From the NCBI GenBank assembly GCA_036782775.1, contig DAIPYJ010000008.1:1-64000 (forward strand): 64,000 bases of DNA, written 5' to 3'. Below, piece after piece: positions 50,654 through 60,078 of the stretch; positions within the stretch are counted from its first letter, which is position 1, and the number at the start of each line of letters is the position of its first letter. Source of the stretch: CF-13 sp036782775 (lineage in GTDB: Bacteria > Chloroflexota > Dormibacteria > CF-121). The notes beneath the pieces are model-generated. The model was given only the letters and a program-made list of their open reading frames with translations, was not told where the DNA came from and ran no database searches. Made by a program: the position numbers and the translations under genes.

Positions 50654-51112
50654 GTGCGCCACACGCGTGCCGGCGTCATCGAACGGACCAAGGCCGAGTT
50701 TGCCGAGCTGGACCGCCTTGTGAAACGCCTCAAACCCGCGGATTGGCGCCGCCGCGTTCCACGGCCCGAGAGCAAAGACCCCTGGACCGTCAAAGACGCG
50801 CTGGCGCATATCGTCTACTGGAAGGAACACAGCGAGCGCTACTTTCGCGGTGCCAAACGGCCGGCCTTCCTGAAGGGGATCGACGTCTCGGAGATCAACG
50901 CCGTCATCTACCGCCGCTGGCGGACGCAGCCTGCCTCAAAGGTCGTCGACGCTCACCGGCGGGTCCAGAAGGCGGTGCTCGAGACGCTGCGCGCGACGCC
51001 GGAAGAGTTCTTCACGAGGCGAGAACACAACGCCGACTGGCCGGGCGACTTCACCAGTCATTCGCGCTGGCATCGCGTCCGCGATATCGAAGCCGCGATC
51101 AAAGAGAAGTAA
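50654..51112 (+). CDS. DinB/ClbS-like four-helix protein
   Basis: A 152-residue protein. The N-terminal VIERTKAEFAELDRLVKRL, DPWTVKDALAHIVYWKEHSE and SHSRWHRVRDIEAAI pattern suits the DinB/maleylpyruvate-isomerase/ClbS superfamily, whose helices can hold a metal through His residues (AHIVYW, SHSRWH). Members include thiol-dependent S-transferases and DNA-protection proteins; the substrate is unknown. GTG 50654 is 5 bp after lysJ, so it may ride on the same transcript without a metabolic link. Confidence 0.75.
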   Translation: MRHTRAGVIERTKAEFAELDRLVKRLKPADWRRRVPRPESKDPWTVKDALAHIVYWKEHSERYFRGAKRPAFLKGIDVSEINAVIYRRWRTQPASKVVDAHRRVQKAVLETLRATPEEFFTRREHNADWPGDFTSHSRWHRVRDIEAAIKEK

Positions 51113-51133
51113 CGCTGCACGCTCGCCCGTAAT

Positions 51134-51154
51134 TGCCATAGCCCGTCTATGGCA
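51134..51154. promoter_or_regulatory. Perfect 8-bp inverted repeat before the MFS gene
   Basis: TGCCATAG, five bases CCCGT, CTATGGCA. It ends 13 bp before the start codon. A second inverted repeat CTGGCA (51162-51167) / TGCCAG (51178-51183) spans the start. A repressor operator is the likeliest reading; there is no T-tract for a terminator. Confidence 0.5.
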
Positions 51155-51167
51155 CAGTGCTCTGGCA

Positions 51168-52382
51168 ATGCGCGTGATGCCAGAGACCTACCGGCAACCG
51201 CTAGTGAACCGTCGCTTTCGGCTCTTCGCGCTCGGCTTTGGCATCTCGAGCCTGGGCGATGGCATGAGCGCGCTCGCCGTCGCCTGGCTTGCCATTGAAA
51301 TCAGCTCACCAACCAATCGTGGTCTCGTGGTCGGCGCGGCGGTCGCCGCCTACACGCTTCCTGGAGCCATCGGGATTTTCCTGCGTCGCCTTCTCGGACA
51401 GCTCGACTCTCGTCGCCTCCTCCTCCTCAACTCCGCTCTGCGAGCGGCCTGCCTCGGCACCATCGCCCTGCTCGCCTACCTCGGGCGTCTGCAGATTCTG
51501 AGCTATGTGGCCCTGCTCGCCGGCTCCGCGTTGCTCGCCTCCTGGGGTACCGCCGCGCGCTATTCGCTCGTCGCTGAGACTCTGCCAGAAAGGATGCGGC
51601 TCAGCGCCAACGCGCTGCTCGGCACCCTGTTGAACCTGGGCGTGATCGTTGGCCCTGCAGCCGCGGGCGTCCTCACGGCCGTCACCGGCGCCGCAGCGGT
51701 GCTCTCTCTCGATGCGGCAAGCTGGCTGATTTACGCCGGCTGCGTTCTCCTCGCGCATGCCCGGCCGGTCGTGGCAACTGAGCAAATACCTGGACCGATC
51801 GCTTCCGGCCAGGCCGGTGGCGCGCTGCAGATGATCGTCCGCGATCGGAGTCTGCTTGGTCTCCTCATCCTTACGCTGACCTTTTACTTCTTCTACGGGC
51901 CGGTGGAGGTCGCGCTACCGATTTTCGTCAAGCAGAACCTTCACCAGTCCGCGGCGGTCCTCGGTGCGTTCTGGACTTGCTTCGGCATTGGAGCCGTCAC
52001 TGGCAGCCTTGCCTTTCCGATCATTCGCCGCGGGCCGCTGTTCACCATGGCGCTGCTGATCATCATCGGCTGGGGCGTGACGCTCGGCGTCATCCCGTTT
52101 GTCAGCGTTCCATTCGGCATCGCGTCGTTCACCGTGGGCGGCCTGATCTGGGCGCCCTACCCGACGCTGGTTACGACCTTCCTCCAGCAGCAGACCAGTG
52201 GCCGCTCGCTGACGGCGCTCTCGGCCGCCTGGACCTCGGCCACGATGCTCGCCACCCCGCTTGGCAGCGCGGTCGGCGGACCGCTGGTCACGGCAACCGG
52301 TCCCGGCCGGACGTTGGTCATCTCCGCGCTCGCGACGCTCGCGATTGTCCCGGTCGCGGCGGTCGCCCGACGATCGGCCTGA
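51168..52382 (+). CDS. MFS transporter
   Basis: A 404-residue major facilitator with about 10-12 helices. LVNRRFRLFALGFGISSLGD at the start and the LGQLDSRRLLLLNSALRA loop are typical of MFS drug/macrolide exporters (MFS_3-like). No substrate is evident. It is preceded by two inverted repeats and has no clear ribosome site, so transcription probably starts at or near the ATG. ATG 51177 is an alternative start. Confidence 0.88.
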   Translation: MRVMPETYRQPLVNRRFRLFALGFGISSLGDGMSALAVAWLAIEISSPTNRGLVVGAAVAAYTLPGAIGIFLRRLLGQLDSRRLLLLNSALRAACLGTIALLAYLGRLQILSYVALLAGSALLASWGTAARYSLVAETLPERMRLSANALLGTLLNLGVIVGPAAAGVLTAVTGAAAVLSLDAASWLIYAGCVLLAHARPVVATEQIPGPIASGQAGGALQMIVRDRSLLGLLILTLTFYFFYGPVEVALPIFVKQNLHQSAAVLGAFWTCFGIGAVTGSLAFPIIRRGPLFTMALLIIIGWGVTLGVIPFVSVPFGIASFTVGGLIWAPYPTLVTTFLQQQTSGRSLTALSAAWTSATMLATPLGSAVGGPLVTATGPGRTLVISALATLAIVPVAAVARRSA

Positions 52383-52386
52383 GGCC

Positions 52387-52716
52387 CTACTGCCGGAAGC
52401 CGTTGACGATGACGATCACACCGATCAACGCCAACACGGGCGCCCAGTACTGCATCGGGATCCAGAACAACGTGTGGCGCCGCCGCAATACGACATTCTG
52501 GCCGGTCTTGGGGTCGACCAGCTGGCGACCGGGCTGGCCATTCAGCCGAACGCCCGTGAACCACAGCGCGACCGCGGCAACGATTTCAGCGATGCCGATC
52601 GTGATCAGCTGGCGGTGCCCAAGGCCGGCAACGTTTCCGATCACGCTGCCTACAAACAAGCCTGCGAGCCCGTAGAGAAGAACCAGGACGCCCCAGCCGG
52701 TCCAGACGAAGATCAC
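52387..52716 (-). CDS. Membrane protein of unknown function (109 aa)
   Basis: A protein with three or four helices (VWTGWGVLVLLYGLAGLFVG, QLITIGIAEIVAAVALWFTG, WAPVLALIGVIVIVNGF) and a cytoplasmic loop RQLVDPKTGQNVVLRRRHTL. The loop sequence DPKTGQ...RHTLFWIPMQYW recurs in bacterial small membrane proteins of unknown role. GTG 52716 follows GGGAGGTGAC. It is convergent with the MFS gene, 4 bp apart. Confidence 0.75.
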   Translation of the reverse strand: MIFVWTGWGVLVLLYGLAGLFVGSVIGNVAGLGHRQLITIGIAEIVAAVALWFTGVRLNGQPGRQLVDPKTGQNVVLRRRHTLFWIPMQYWAPVLALIGVIVIVNGFRQ

Positions 52717-52799
52717 TCGCCGTCACCTCCCATGCTCAACTTAAGGAAGGAAGCGATCTCGTGGCTACAGTCTGAATTCGGAACCGCTTGCGGTCGGCC

Positions 52800-53873
52800 C
52801 TACGACGTCGCTTGCAAGCGCGTCATGATCGCCCTGGCGAGCTGATCCGTCGGAACCGCGTACGGCCGCATTTTCGTGGCGAGCGGGTCGAGGCGGAAGC
52901 TGATCTGGTAGCCGCCGACACCCTTATCGCTCGACGGGGTCGCGATCGGCTCTTTGATGTCGGCGGAGGGAATCACAAGCGAGGTCTCGGCCAGGTCGCC
53001 ATCGGCCTGGCAGGGGATGCAGACAACGTCGAGCCGTTGGTCAACGAAGAACGTATCGGCCCGGATGCGGAACTCGATGACACGTCGCGCATTCACGGTC
53101 CCAATGTGGACCGCCAGCCCGCGGGTAGCGAAGGAACGAAGATCGTGCAGGAGGAGATCGACGCAATCAACCCGCAGCCGATCCTGCGCCAGCACGACAT
53201 TCTCCAGACCGACGCGCATCAGTTGGCTGGCAAGCCAGAGTTCGCCAAACTTGCCGAAGGCCCGCGCCGCTGCTTTCGACACTTCCTGCGAGGGCGCCAC
53301 CAGCCCCGATTCGGTCCGATGCACGGGTGCCGTCCAACCGGGGATGCGGTGCAGCCAGCGGGTTAGGATCCGGTCGACGGGAACCAGGTACGAGTTCGCC
53401 GGCGAATCGAGCCTGCCGTCGAGATACCCGCTGAAGACGTAGCCACCCTCGTGCGGCCGCGCCAGCTGGACGAAGTCGGGGATCGGGATCGCCCAAAACG
53501 CGGTCGCCAGCTGCCAATCCGGTGGCGGAACGAACGGCAGGACGACGTAACCGTTCGGATCGAGGTGGAGCGACGCGACGCCGACCTGAAACTGCCCATC
53601 GCCGTCGAGGAAACTGCGGGCTTTGACCTGCACCGGATGCACGCGCAAGGTGCGGAGCCGGCGCAGGTACAGGTCGAACCCCAGGTCGAGCAGCGGAAAA
53701 GCGACCGTGGCGATTCCACCGGCCTGAGCCGTAATCGCCGACGCCATGCGCTCTTCGGCGACCGTTCCGAACTGCGCTTCGCTAAGGCCGGGAAACGCCG
53801 GATCGCCCGGGGCGAGGCGAGCGGGCACAGCCGTCCGGGGAGTACAAGCCAAAACGTGGTCGGATTCCGCCAC
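52800..53873 (-). CDS. Protein with two PD-(D/E)XK nuclease-like halves (second degenerate)
   Basis: About 357 residues. The first half has a pattern like PD-(D/E)XK folds: FGTVAEERMASAI helix, LLDLGFDLYL with D67, and VHPVQVKAR with Q82-V83-K84, followed by GYVVLPFVPPP. The second half repeats the layout, FGKFGELWLASQLMRVGL, DRLRVDCVDLLL and LAVHIGT, but lacks the (D/E/Q)xK lysine. It looks like an internal duplication with one potentially active and one structural domain. GTG 53873 overlaps the T-tract of the upstream terminator; the true start could be later. No known family can be named with confidence, and it has no obvious defence partner. Confidence 0.6.
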   Translation of the reverse strand: MAESDHVLACTPRTAVPARLAPGDPAFPGLSEAQFGTVAEERMASAITAQAGGIATVAFPLLDLGFDLYLRRLRTLRVHPVQVKARSFLDGDGQFQVGVASLHLDPNGYVVLPFVPPPDWQLATAFWAIPIPDFVQLARPHEGGYVFSGYLDGRLDSPANSYLVPVDRILTRWLHRIPGWTAPVHRTESGLVAPSQEVSKAAARAFGKFGELWLASQLMRVGLENVVLAQDRLRVDCVDLLLHDLRSFATRGLAVHIGTVNARRVIEFRIRADTFFVDQRLDVVCIPCQADGDLAETSLVIPSADIKEPIATPSSDKGVGGYQISFRLDPLATKMRPYAVPTDQLARAIMTRLQATS

Positions 53874-53900
53874 CAAAAGAAAAGCCGCCCGAAGGCGGCT
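53874..53900 (-). terminator. Rho-independent terminator of the YggT gene
   Basis: On the minus strand AGCCGCC-TTCG-GGCGGCT (53900-53883) is followed by TTTCTTTT. The UUCG tetraloop makes it very stable. It lies directly between the YggT stop and the start of the nuclease-like gene. Confidence 0.92.
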
Positions 53901-53923
53901 GTCGCCGGAATCGCCAGATCAGG

Positions 53924-54355
53924 TCACTCGACGACGGTGGTACGCGCCGACGGTCGAGACACGATGCGAATCAGGGAGACGATGCCCCAGCCGATCAGCA
54001 GATAGATCAGCGCGGCGATGATGCACTCTGGCTCGAACACCGCTCGGTCAACCTGCGTGGTGTTGAAAATGCCGTGGAACGGCGCCACCAACGGCCAGGT
54101 GAGGTCGTAGATGAAGCGGACGAACGGGGCCGGGTTGGCTCCGAACAGCCGGAGCAGGAACCGGATGGCGATCAACGTATCGATCAGGCCGACGATCCAC
54201 CAGACGACCTGGGCGACGCGGTAGTACCCGGTGCCTTCGCGGTAGACGGCCGTCCTCGAGGTCGTCACCCCGCTGCTTGCCGGCACGACCGGACGAACCG
54301 GCTCGCCGCTGGTGGTGTCCTGGCGGACAACTTCGCGCTCGTAGGAATCCGACAC
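53924..54355 (-). CDS. YggT family membrane protein
   Basis: A 143-residue protein. An N-terminal disordered, Thr/Ser/Val-rich tail (~60 residues) leads to two helices separated by a loop (VVWWIVGLIDTLIAIRFLLR; LFGANPAPFVRFIYDLTWPL; IIAALIYLLIGWGIVSLI). LLRLFGAN and PFxxFIYxxTxPL are the YggT signature. YggT proteins in Gram-positives and cyanobacteria are linked to cell division or osmotic stress. GTG 54355 has GAGGAGGTA at 5-13 nt. Confidence 0.88.
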   Translation of the reverse strand: MSDSYEREVVRQDTTSGEPVRPVVPASSGVTTSRTAVYREGTGYYRVAQVVWWIVGLIDTLIAIRFLLRLFGANPAPFVRFIYDLTWPLVAPFHGIFNTTQVDRAVFEPECIIAALIYLLIGWGIVSLIRIVSRPSARTTVVE

Positions 54356-54461
54356 TGCGTACCTCCTCTGAGCCCAGATTGCGATCGGTGCGTGGCTCAA
54401 ACGCTACAGGAATAATAACACATTTTCTGCCATTGTAAACGCCTCAATAGAATGGCCTCGA

Positions 54462-55454
54462 GTGGAGGTCTCCATCGTTGGCGCCGGGGCGATTGGCAGC
54501 CTGGTTGGCGCTCGTCTGTTCCAGGCCGGCGTGCCGGTAACCCTCGTCGGCCGCCCGTCCCATGTGGAGGCCATCCGCGCGCGCGGTTTGCTGCTCCGCG
54601 ATCGCAATGGCGAGACGGCTGTCAAGATTCCGGCCGCCACCGAGATCGGCGGCGCCGCCGGTGTGATCCTCCTCACCGTCAAGTCGCAGGACGTCGGTGA
54701 GAGCTGCCGAACGATCGCGCGAGTCAACTCAGATGCGACGGTCGTGACGATGCAGAATGGCGTCCGCTCGGACCGCGAGGCGGGCGACATTCTCGGACGC
54801 CGTCGGATTGTCGGCTGCGTCCTCAACCTGAGCGCGACCTACCTCGAGCCCGGAGTCGTCGAGCAAAACACCGGCGCCTTCTTTCAGCTCGGCGCTCCGT
54901 TCCCCGAATCCGCCGACCGGGTCGGAGCGGTGGCCGATCTGCTGGCGAAAGCCTTCCGGGTGGTCATCGTTCCCGACATCGCCCGTGCCCGCTGGACCAA
55001 GCTGATGGCCAACGTCAATAACGCGATCATGGCGATCACGGACCTGCCGATTGGCAAAGCCCTCCGCAATCCGGGGCTGGCGCGGTTGGCAGTGGCGACC
55101 ATCCGGGAAAGTGTCCGAACCGTGCAGCTTGCCGGACACGGACTGGATCGCAGCAAGATGGCGCGGCAGTTCCGGCTGATGGCCACGCTTCCGCAGCCGA
55201 TCGCCGACTGGGTCTTTGCGCCGCGCCTGGGGCGCGGCTACCCGGCCGACAGCGACTTCGGACCGTCGACGCTTCAGAGCCTGCGACGCGGAGCCAGCAG
55301 CGAGCTCGACTACCTCAACGGCGAGATCGTCCGGCTGGGCGAGCAGATCGGCCGGCCGACGCCCTACAACCGCGGACTGCTCGAGGCTGGACGCGAAGTC
55401 TTTGCTTCTCGAAAGCCGCTGACGCCCGAAGAATTACTGGCTCGCTTTCAATAG
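54462..55454 (+). CDS. Ketopantoate reductase family protein (PanE/ApbA-like)
   Basis: A 330-residue NADP-dependent oxidoreductase: Rossmann motif VSIVGAGAIGSLVGARLF, TVKSQDV, MQNGV, and the C-terminal helical domain with the catalytic lysine in RARWTKLMANVNNAI and N/E of GASSELDYLNGEIV. It may reduce 2-dehydropantoate to pantoate, but the family has many paralogues and no panB/panC is nearby. GTG 54462 is 8 nt after TAGAAT; a leaderless transcript is likely. Confidence 0.85.
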   Translation: MEVSIVGAGAIGSLVGARLFQAGVPVTLVGRPSHVEAIRARGLLLRDRNGETAVKIPAATEIGGAAGVILLTVKSQDVGESCRTIARVNSDATVVTMQNGVRSDREAGDILGRRRIVGCVLNLSATYLEPGVVEQNTGAFFQLGAPFPESADRVGAVADLLAKAFRVVIVPDIARARWTKLMANVNNAIMAITDLPIGKALRNPGLARLAVATIRESVRTVQLAGHGLDRSKMARQFRLMATLPQPIADWVFAPRLGRGYPADSDFGPSTLQSLRRGASSELDYLNGEIVRLGEQIGRPTPYNRGLLEAGREVFASRKPLTPEELLARFQ

Positions 55455-55465
55455 ACTGAAGGTCC

Positions 55466-58400
55466 ATGCCTGCCGCCTTAGACCTGTTTTCGCCTGCCAG
55501 CCGCGCCTGGTTCGAGGGCGCCTTCACGGCGCCGACCGAGGTGCAGGAACGCGGCTGGGAATCGGTTGCGGCCGGCCGGCACACGCTGATGTCCGCGCCG
55601 ACTGGAAGTGGCAAAACGCTGGCCGCATTCCTATGGTGCATCGACCGTCTGGCGAGCGAGCCGATTCCCGCCGAAGCCGAGCGCTGCCGCGTGTTGTACG
55701 TCTCCCCACTGAAGGCGCTGACCGTCGACGTCGAGCGGAATCTGCAGGCGCCGCTCCGAGGCATAGCGATGCAGGCAGAGCGCTTGGCAATACAGCTGGC
55801 TCCGATCTCGATCGCCATCCGCACCGGCGACACGCCGCCTCGCGACCGGCGGCAGATCGAGCGCCACCCGCCGGACATCCTGATCACCACCCCCGAATCG
55901 CTCTTCTTGCTGCTGACGAGCGCGGCGCGCCAGATCCTGCCCAGCATTCGCTGGGTGATCGTCGATGAGATCCACTCGATGGCTCACACCAAGCGTGGCG
56001 CCCATCTTGCGCTCAGTCTCGAACGGCTCAGCGCGCTCACCAAAACGGATCCGCAACGTATCGGGCTGTCGGCGACGCAACGTCCGCTCACTGAGACCGC
56101 GAAGTTCCTGGGAGGAACCGATCGGAAGGTCGCCATCGTCGACGCCGGCCGGATCAAGCCGATGGAGATCACGGTCGAAGTCCCGGTCGAAGACATGGCC
56201 GATCTCGAGCGAGGCGCGCCCAACACGACTTTTCCGCAGCGGACCAGCGAGCCCGACAAGGGCTGGCAGAGCGGGCCGGCTGCCGTCATCGGGGCCGGAG
56301 ATGAAGCGCCGCGGCGCAGCATCTGGCCCGCGATCCACCCGCGCATCCTCGAGCTGATCAAAGCGCATCGCTCGACGATCATCTTTGTCAACTCGCGACG
56401 GCTGGCCGAGCGGCTGGCGGCGCACATCAACGAACTGGCCGGCGAGGAACTGGTACGCGCCCACCACGGCTCGATCGCCAAGGAGCAGCGCCTCCTTATA
56501 GAGGATGCGCTCAAGGCGGGACGGCTGCCCGGACTGGTGGCGACCTCGAGTCTCGAGCTCGGCATCGACATGGGCGCGGTCGACCTCGTGATCCAGGTCG
56601 AATCGCCGACCAGCGTCGCCAGCGGAATCCAGCGCATCGGCCGCGCCGGGCATTCGGTCGGCGAGCCGTCGAAGGGCACCATCTTCCCCAAGTACCGCGG
56701 TGACCTGCTACAGACCGCGGTCGTCGTAGACCGCATGCTGCGCGGCGAGATCGAGACCACGCGGGTGCCGCGCAATCCGATCGACGTCCTCGCCCAGCAG
56801 ATCGTCGCCATGGCGGCGATGGACGACTGGAAGGTTGCGGAGCTTTCCGAGCTGGTGCATCGCGCCTACCCGTTCAGCGACCTCGGCCCGCGCGCGCTCG
56901 AGTCGACGCTCGACATGCTGAGTGGCCGCTATCCCTCCGATGAATTCAGCGAGCTGCGGCCCCGCATCGTCTGGGATCGGCTCGAAGGCAAAATCCGGGG
57001 ACGCGGCGGCGCCCAGCGGCTCGCCGTCGTGAGTGGCGGCACGATTCCGGACCGCGGGCTGTTCTCGGTCAACCTGTTGGATGACGGCAAGCGCGTCGGT
57101 GAGCTGGACGAGGAGATGGTTTACGAGATGCGCCCCGGCGAGACCTTCGTCCTTGGCGCCAGCACCTGGCGGGTGGCCGACATCACGCCATCGCAGGTCA
57201 TGGTCACGCCCGCACCCGGCGAGCCGGGACGCATTGCCTTCTGGCACGGCGACGCGCTTGGACGGCCGGTCGAAGTTGGCCGAGCCATGGGCCAGGCGAT
57301 GCGCGAGCTGAGCACCATGGGGGCTGATCGGGCGACCGCCCGCTTGCACGAGCAGTCGCGATTTGATCAGCTCGCAGCCGAAAACCTGATCAACTATCTC
57401 GCCGACCAGGCGCAGGCGACCGGTGCCGTCCCGGACGACCGGACCGTGGTCATCGAGCGGTTCCGCGATCAGCTCGGCGACTGGCGGGTCGCGGTCCTGA
57501 CCCCGTTCGGCGCCCGGGTGCACGCGCCCTGGGCGATGGCGGCGCGAGCGCGGTTGCAGGAACGCCTCGAGCTCGAAATCCAGATGATCTATTCGGACGA
57601 CGGCTTCGCGCTGCGCCTGCCCGAAGGGGATCGCGCGCCGAACGTCGAGGACATCCTGCTCGATCCCGAAGACGTCCGCGACCTGGTGACGGCGCAACTG
57701 CATGGATCCGCCCTCTTCGCCTCGCGCTTTCGCGAGAACGCGGCACGGGCCTTGCTTCTCCCTCGACGCCGACCTGGTGAGCGCACGCCACTCTGGCAGC
57801 AGCGCCAGCGAAGCCACGACCTCTTGCAGGTCGCCAGCAAGCACGCCGAGTTTCCCATCCTGATCGAGACCTACCGCGAATGCCTCAGCGACGTTTTCGA
57901 CATGGACGCGCTGCGCGACCTGATGCGCGCCATCCGCGCACGGGAAGTCCGAACGGTCGTGGTTGACACCGAGAAGGCGTCACCCTTCGCCTCGACGTTG
58001 GTCTTCGACTATATCGCCCAGTACATGTACGAGGGTGATGCCCCGCTGGCCGAGCGGCGGGCTCAGGCGCTAACGCTCGAACGCGAATTGCTCGCCGAGC
58101 TGACCGGACGGTCGGCGGCGATCGCGCCCGAGGCGATGAACTGCTCGGCCCCGGACACCGGGAACATGGAGGTGCTGGCGCAGTTCGGCGCACCGGAGCA
58201 GCAGGAGCAGTGGCTGCGGCCGCTGCTGGCCGGCGAGATCCGNNNNNNNNNNGGGCTCAGGGCCTAACGCCCGACCGCGAATGGCTCGCCGAGCTGCTCG
58301 GAACGGAGGAACTTCGGGAGCTGCTCGATCCGCGCGCCATCGAGGCGCTCGAGCTTGAACTGCAGGGCCTGCTCAAGGAACGCTGGCCGCGCGACATCGA

Positions 58401-60078
58401 TGAGGCGACCGACATGCTCCGCCGTCTCGGCGACCTGACCAGCGGCGAAGCCGAGGGGCGTGGCATCCGTCTCGAATGGCTGCAGCAACTGGAAAAGGCG
58501 CGACGGGCGGCGCGGGTGCGAATCGCCGACGAGGAGCGGTGGATCGCCGCCGAAGACGCCGGCCGCTACCGCGACGCGCTCGGCGTGGCATTGCCGGTCG
58601 GTCTGCCTGAGGCCTTCCTCGAGAAAGCATCAGATCCCCTCGGCTCCCTGCTCCTTCGATGGGCACGGACGCACGTGCCGTTTTTCAGCGCGGATCCCGC
58701 GACGCGATGGAAGCTGCCGGTCCGCGAGATCGAGCAGGCGCTGCAGCGCCTTGCTGCGCGCGGCGACCTGTTGGCAGGCGAATTTCGCCCTGGGCATGCG
58801 GGCCGCGAATACTGCCATCCCGATGTGCTGCGCACGCTCCGACGCAAGTCCCTGGCGGCACTGCGCCGCGAGGTCGAGCCGGTGCCGGTCGAGACGCTGG
58901 CCCGATTCCTCCCCACCTGGCAGGGCATCGGCAGCCATGCGAGCGGGCTTGATCGACTCGCGGAAGTCATCTTCCAGCTGCAGGGGCATGCCATCCCTGC
59001 CTCGGTGCTCGAGCGTGACGTCCTATCGATCCGGATGCGCGACTACCGCGCGCAGTTGCTCGACCAGCTGATCTCCATGGGCGAGGTCGTCTGGGTCGGG
59101 CGCGGCTCGCTTGGGCCGCACGACGGCCGCGTCGCGCTCTATTTGCGGCCGGATGCGCCGCGCATGATCCGACCATCATCGGAGGTCCCGCAGACCGAGT
59201 TGCACGTCCGGCTCCGCGAGCATTTGCAGACGCGAGGTGCTTCCTTCTTCCGCGACCTCTATTACGTGGCCGGCTCCGGCGACGAGGACGAGGTGCTCGA
59301 CGCGCTGTGGGATCTCGTGTGGGCAGGCGAAGTGACGAATGACACGTTCCTACCGGTCCGCATGCTCGGGCCACGATCGCGCCGTACCAACCCTCGGCGG
59401 CCACTGATGCGACTCGGACCACCGGCCTCGGCCGGACGCTGGTCGCTGGTGGGCGATCTCTTACGACCGGTGGTGTCCGGAACCGAATACCTTCACGCAA
59501 CTGCGGGCACGTTGCTGCAGCGCTATGGCGTCCTGACCCGTGAGGCCGCGCTCGCGGAGAACATCCTCGGAGGATTTGCGGCGCTCTACCCCGTTTTGCG
59601 GGCGATGGAGGAGGGCGGCAAAATCCGACGGGGTTACTTCATCGACGGACTCGGCGGATTGCAGTTCGCGCTCCCAGGTGCGGTCGACCGGCTCCGAGCA
59701 ACGCGCGAAGATAAGCCGAGCATCGTCGCCATGGCCGCAACCGATCCGGCGAGCCCCTTCGGCACAAGCTTGCCCTGGCCGGAGCATCAGTCGCGCATGG
59801 CTCGCGTGGCCGGCGCCTATGTCGTCATTGACGGCGGCGACCTTCGTCTCTACCTCGAACGCGGCGGAAAATCGCTGCTCACCATCGGCGAGGTCGACGT
59901 GGCGCACCTGGCCGCGCTGGCCCAGATCGCGGCGAAGGTCGACAAGCTCGAGATCCAATCGGTGGACGGCGCGCCGGTCAAAGCCTCCCGCTACGAGGCG
60001 CAGCTGCGCGAGGCCGGGTTCGGCAACACGCCCAAGGGCGTCGTCCTCTGGCCGGAGCGCACGCCGATCCGTGCCTGA
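55466..60078 (+). CDS. lhr: Lhr-family ATP-dependent DNA helicase, interrupted by a scaffold gap
   Basis: A large SF2 helicase of ~1500 residues. The left part has LMSAPTGSGKTLAAFLWCID (motif I), VDEIHSMAHTKRGAHLAL (DEIH, motif II), LSATQRPL (III), FVNSRRLAERL, ATSSLELGIDMGAVDLVIQVES and QRIGRAGHSVGE (V-VI). After the Lhr winged-helix and beta-barrel core the right part (from ~58253) continues with EWLAELLGTEELRELLDPRA and the long Lhr C-terminal domain. 58103-58242 is foreign acyl-CoA dehydrogenase-like sequence and 58243-58252 are N, so a full frame cannot be read. Lhr unwinds DNA and RNA:DNA hybrids in repair. nei overlaps its 3' end, as in mycobacteria where lhr and nei are neighbours. 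Confidence 0.9.
58103..58242 (+). other. Chimeric contig end: acyl-CoA dehydrogenase-like fragment fused into lhr
   Basis: After LERELLAEL the left frame continues as TGRSAAIAPEAMNCSAPDTG then NMEVLAQFGAPEQQEQW and LRPLLAGEIR. This is the highly conserved segment of ACAD10/11-type acyl-CoA dehydrogenases (family form APExFNCSAPDTGNMEVL) and does not belong in Lhr. It fuses in frame at GAGCTGACCGG and ends at the N run. Confidence 0.85.
58243..58252. other. Scaffold gap (10 N)
   Basis: Ten Ns. The right contig begins (58253-58296) with a 44-nt stretch that matches the left contig at 58059-58102 in 39 of 44 positions, so the gap should be negative (an overlap), with the two sides apparently from different strains. 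Confidence 0.98.

Noticed and set aside
55466..58267. Helicase ending at 58267 with a dehydrogenase-like tail as a natural fusion
   Set aside because: The tail abuts an N run and the true Lhr sequence resumes on the right side with a duplicated edge.
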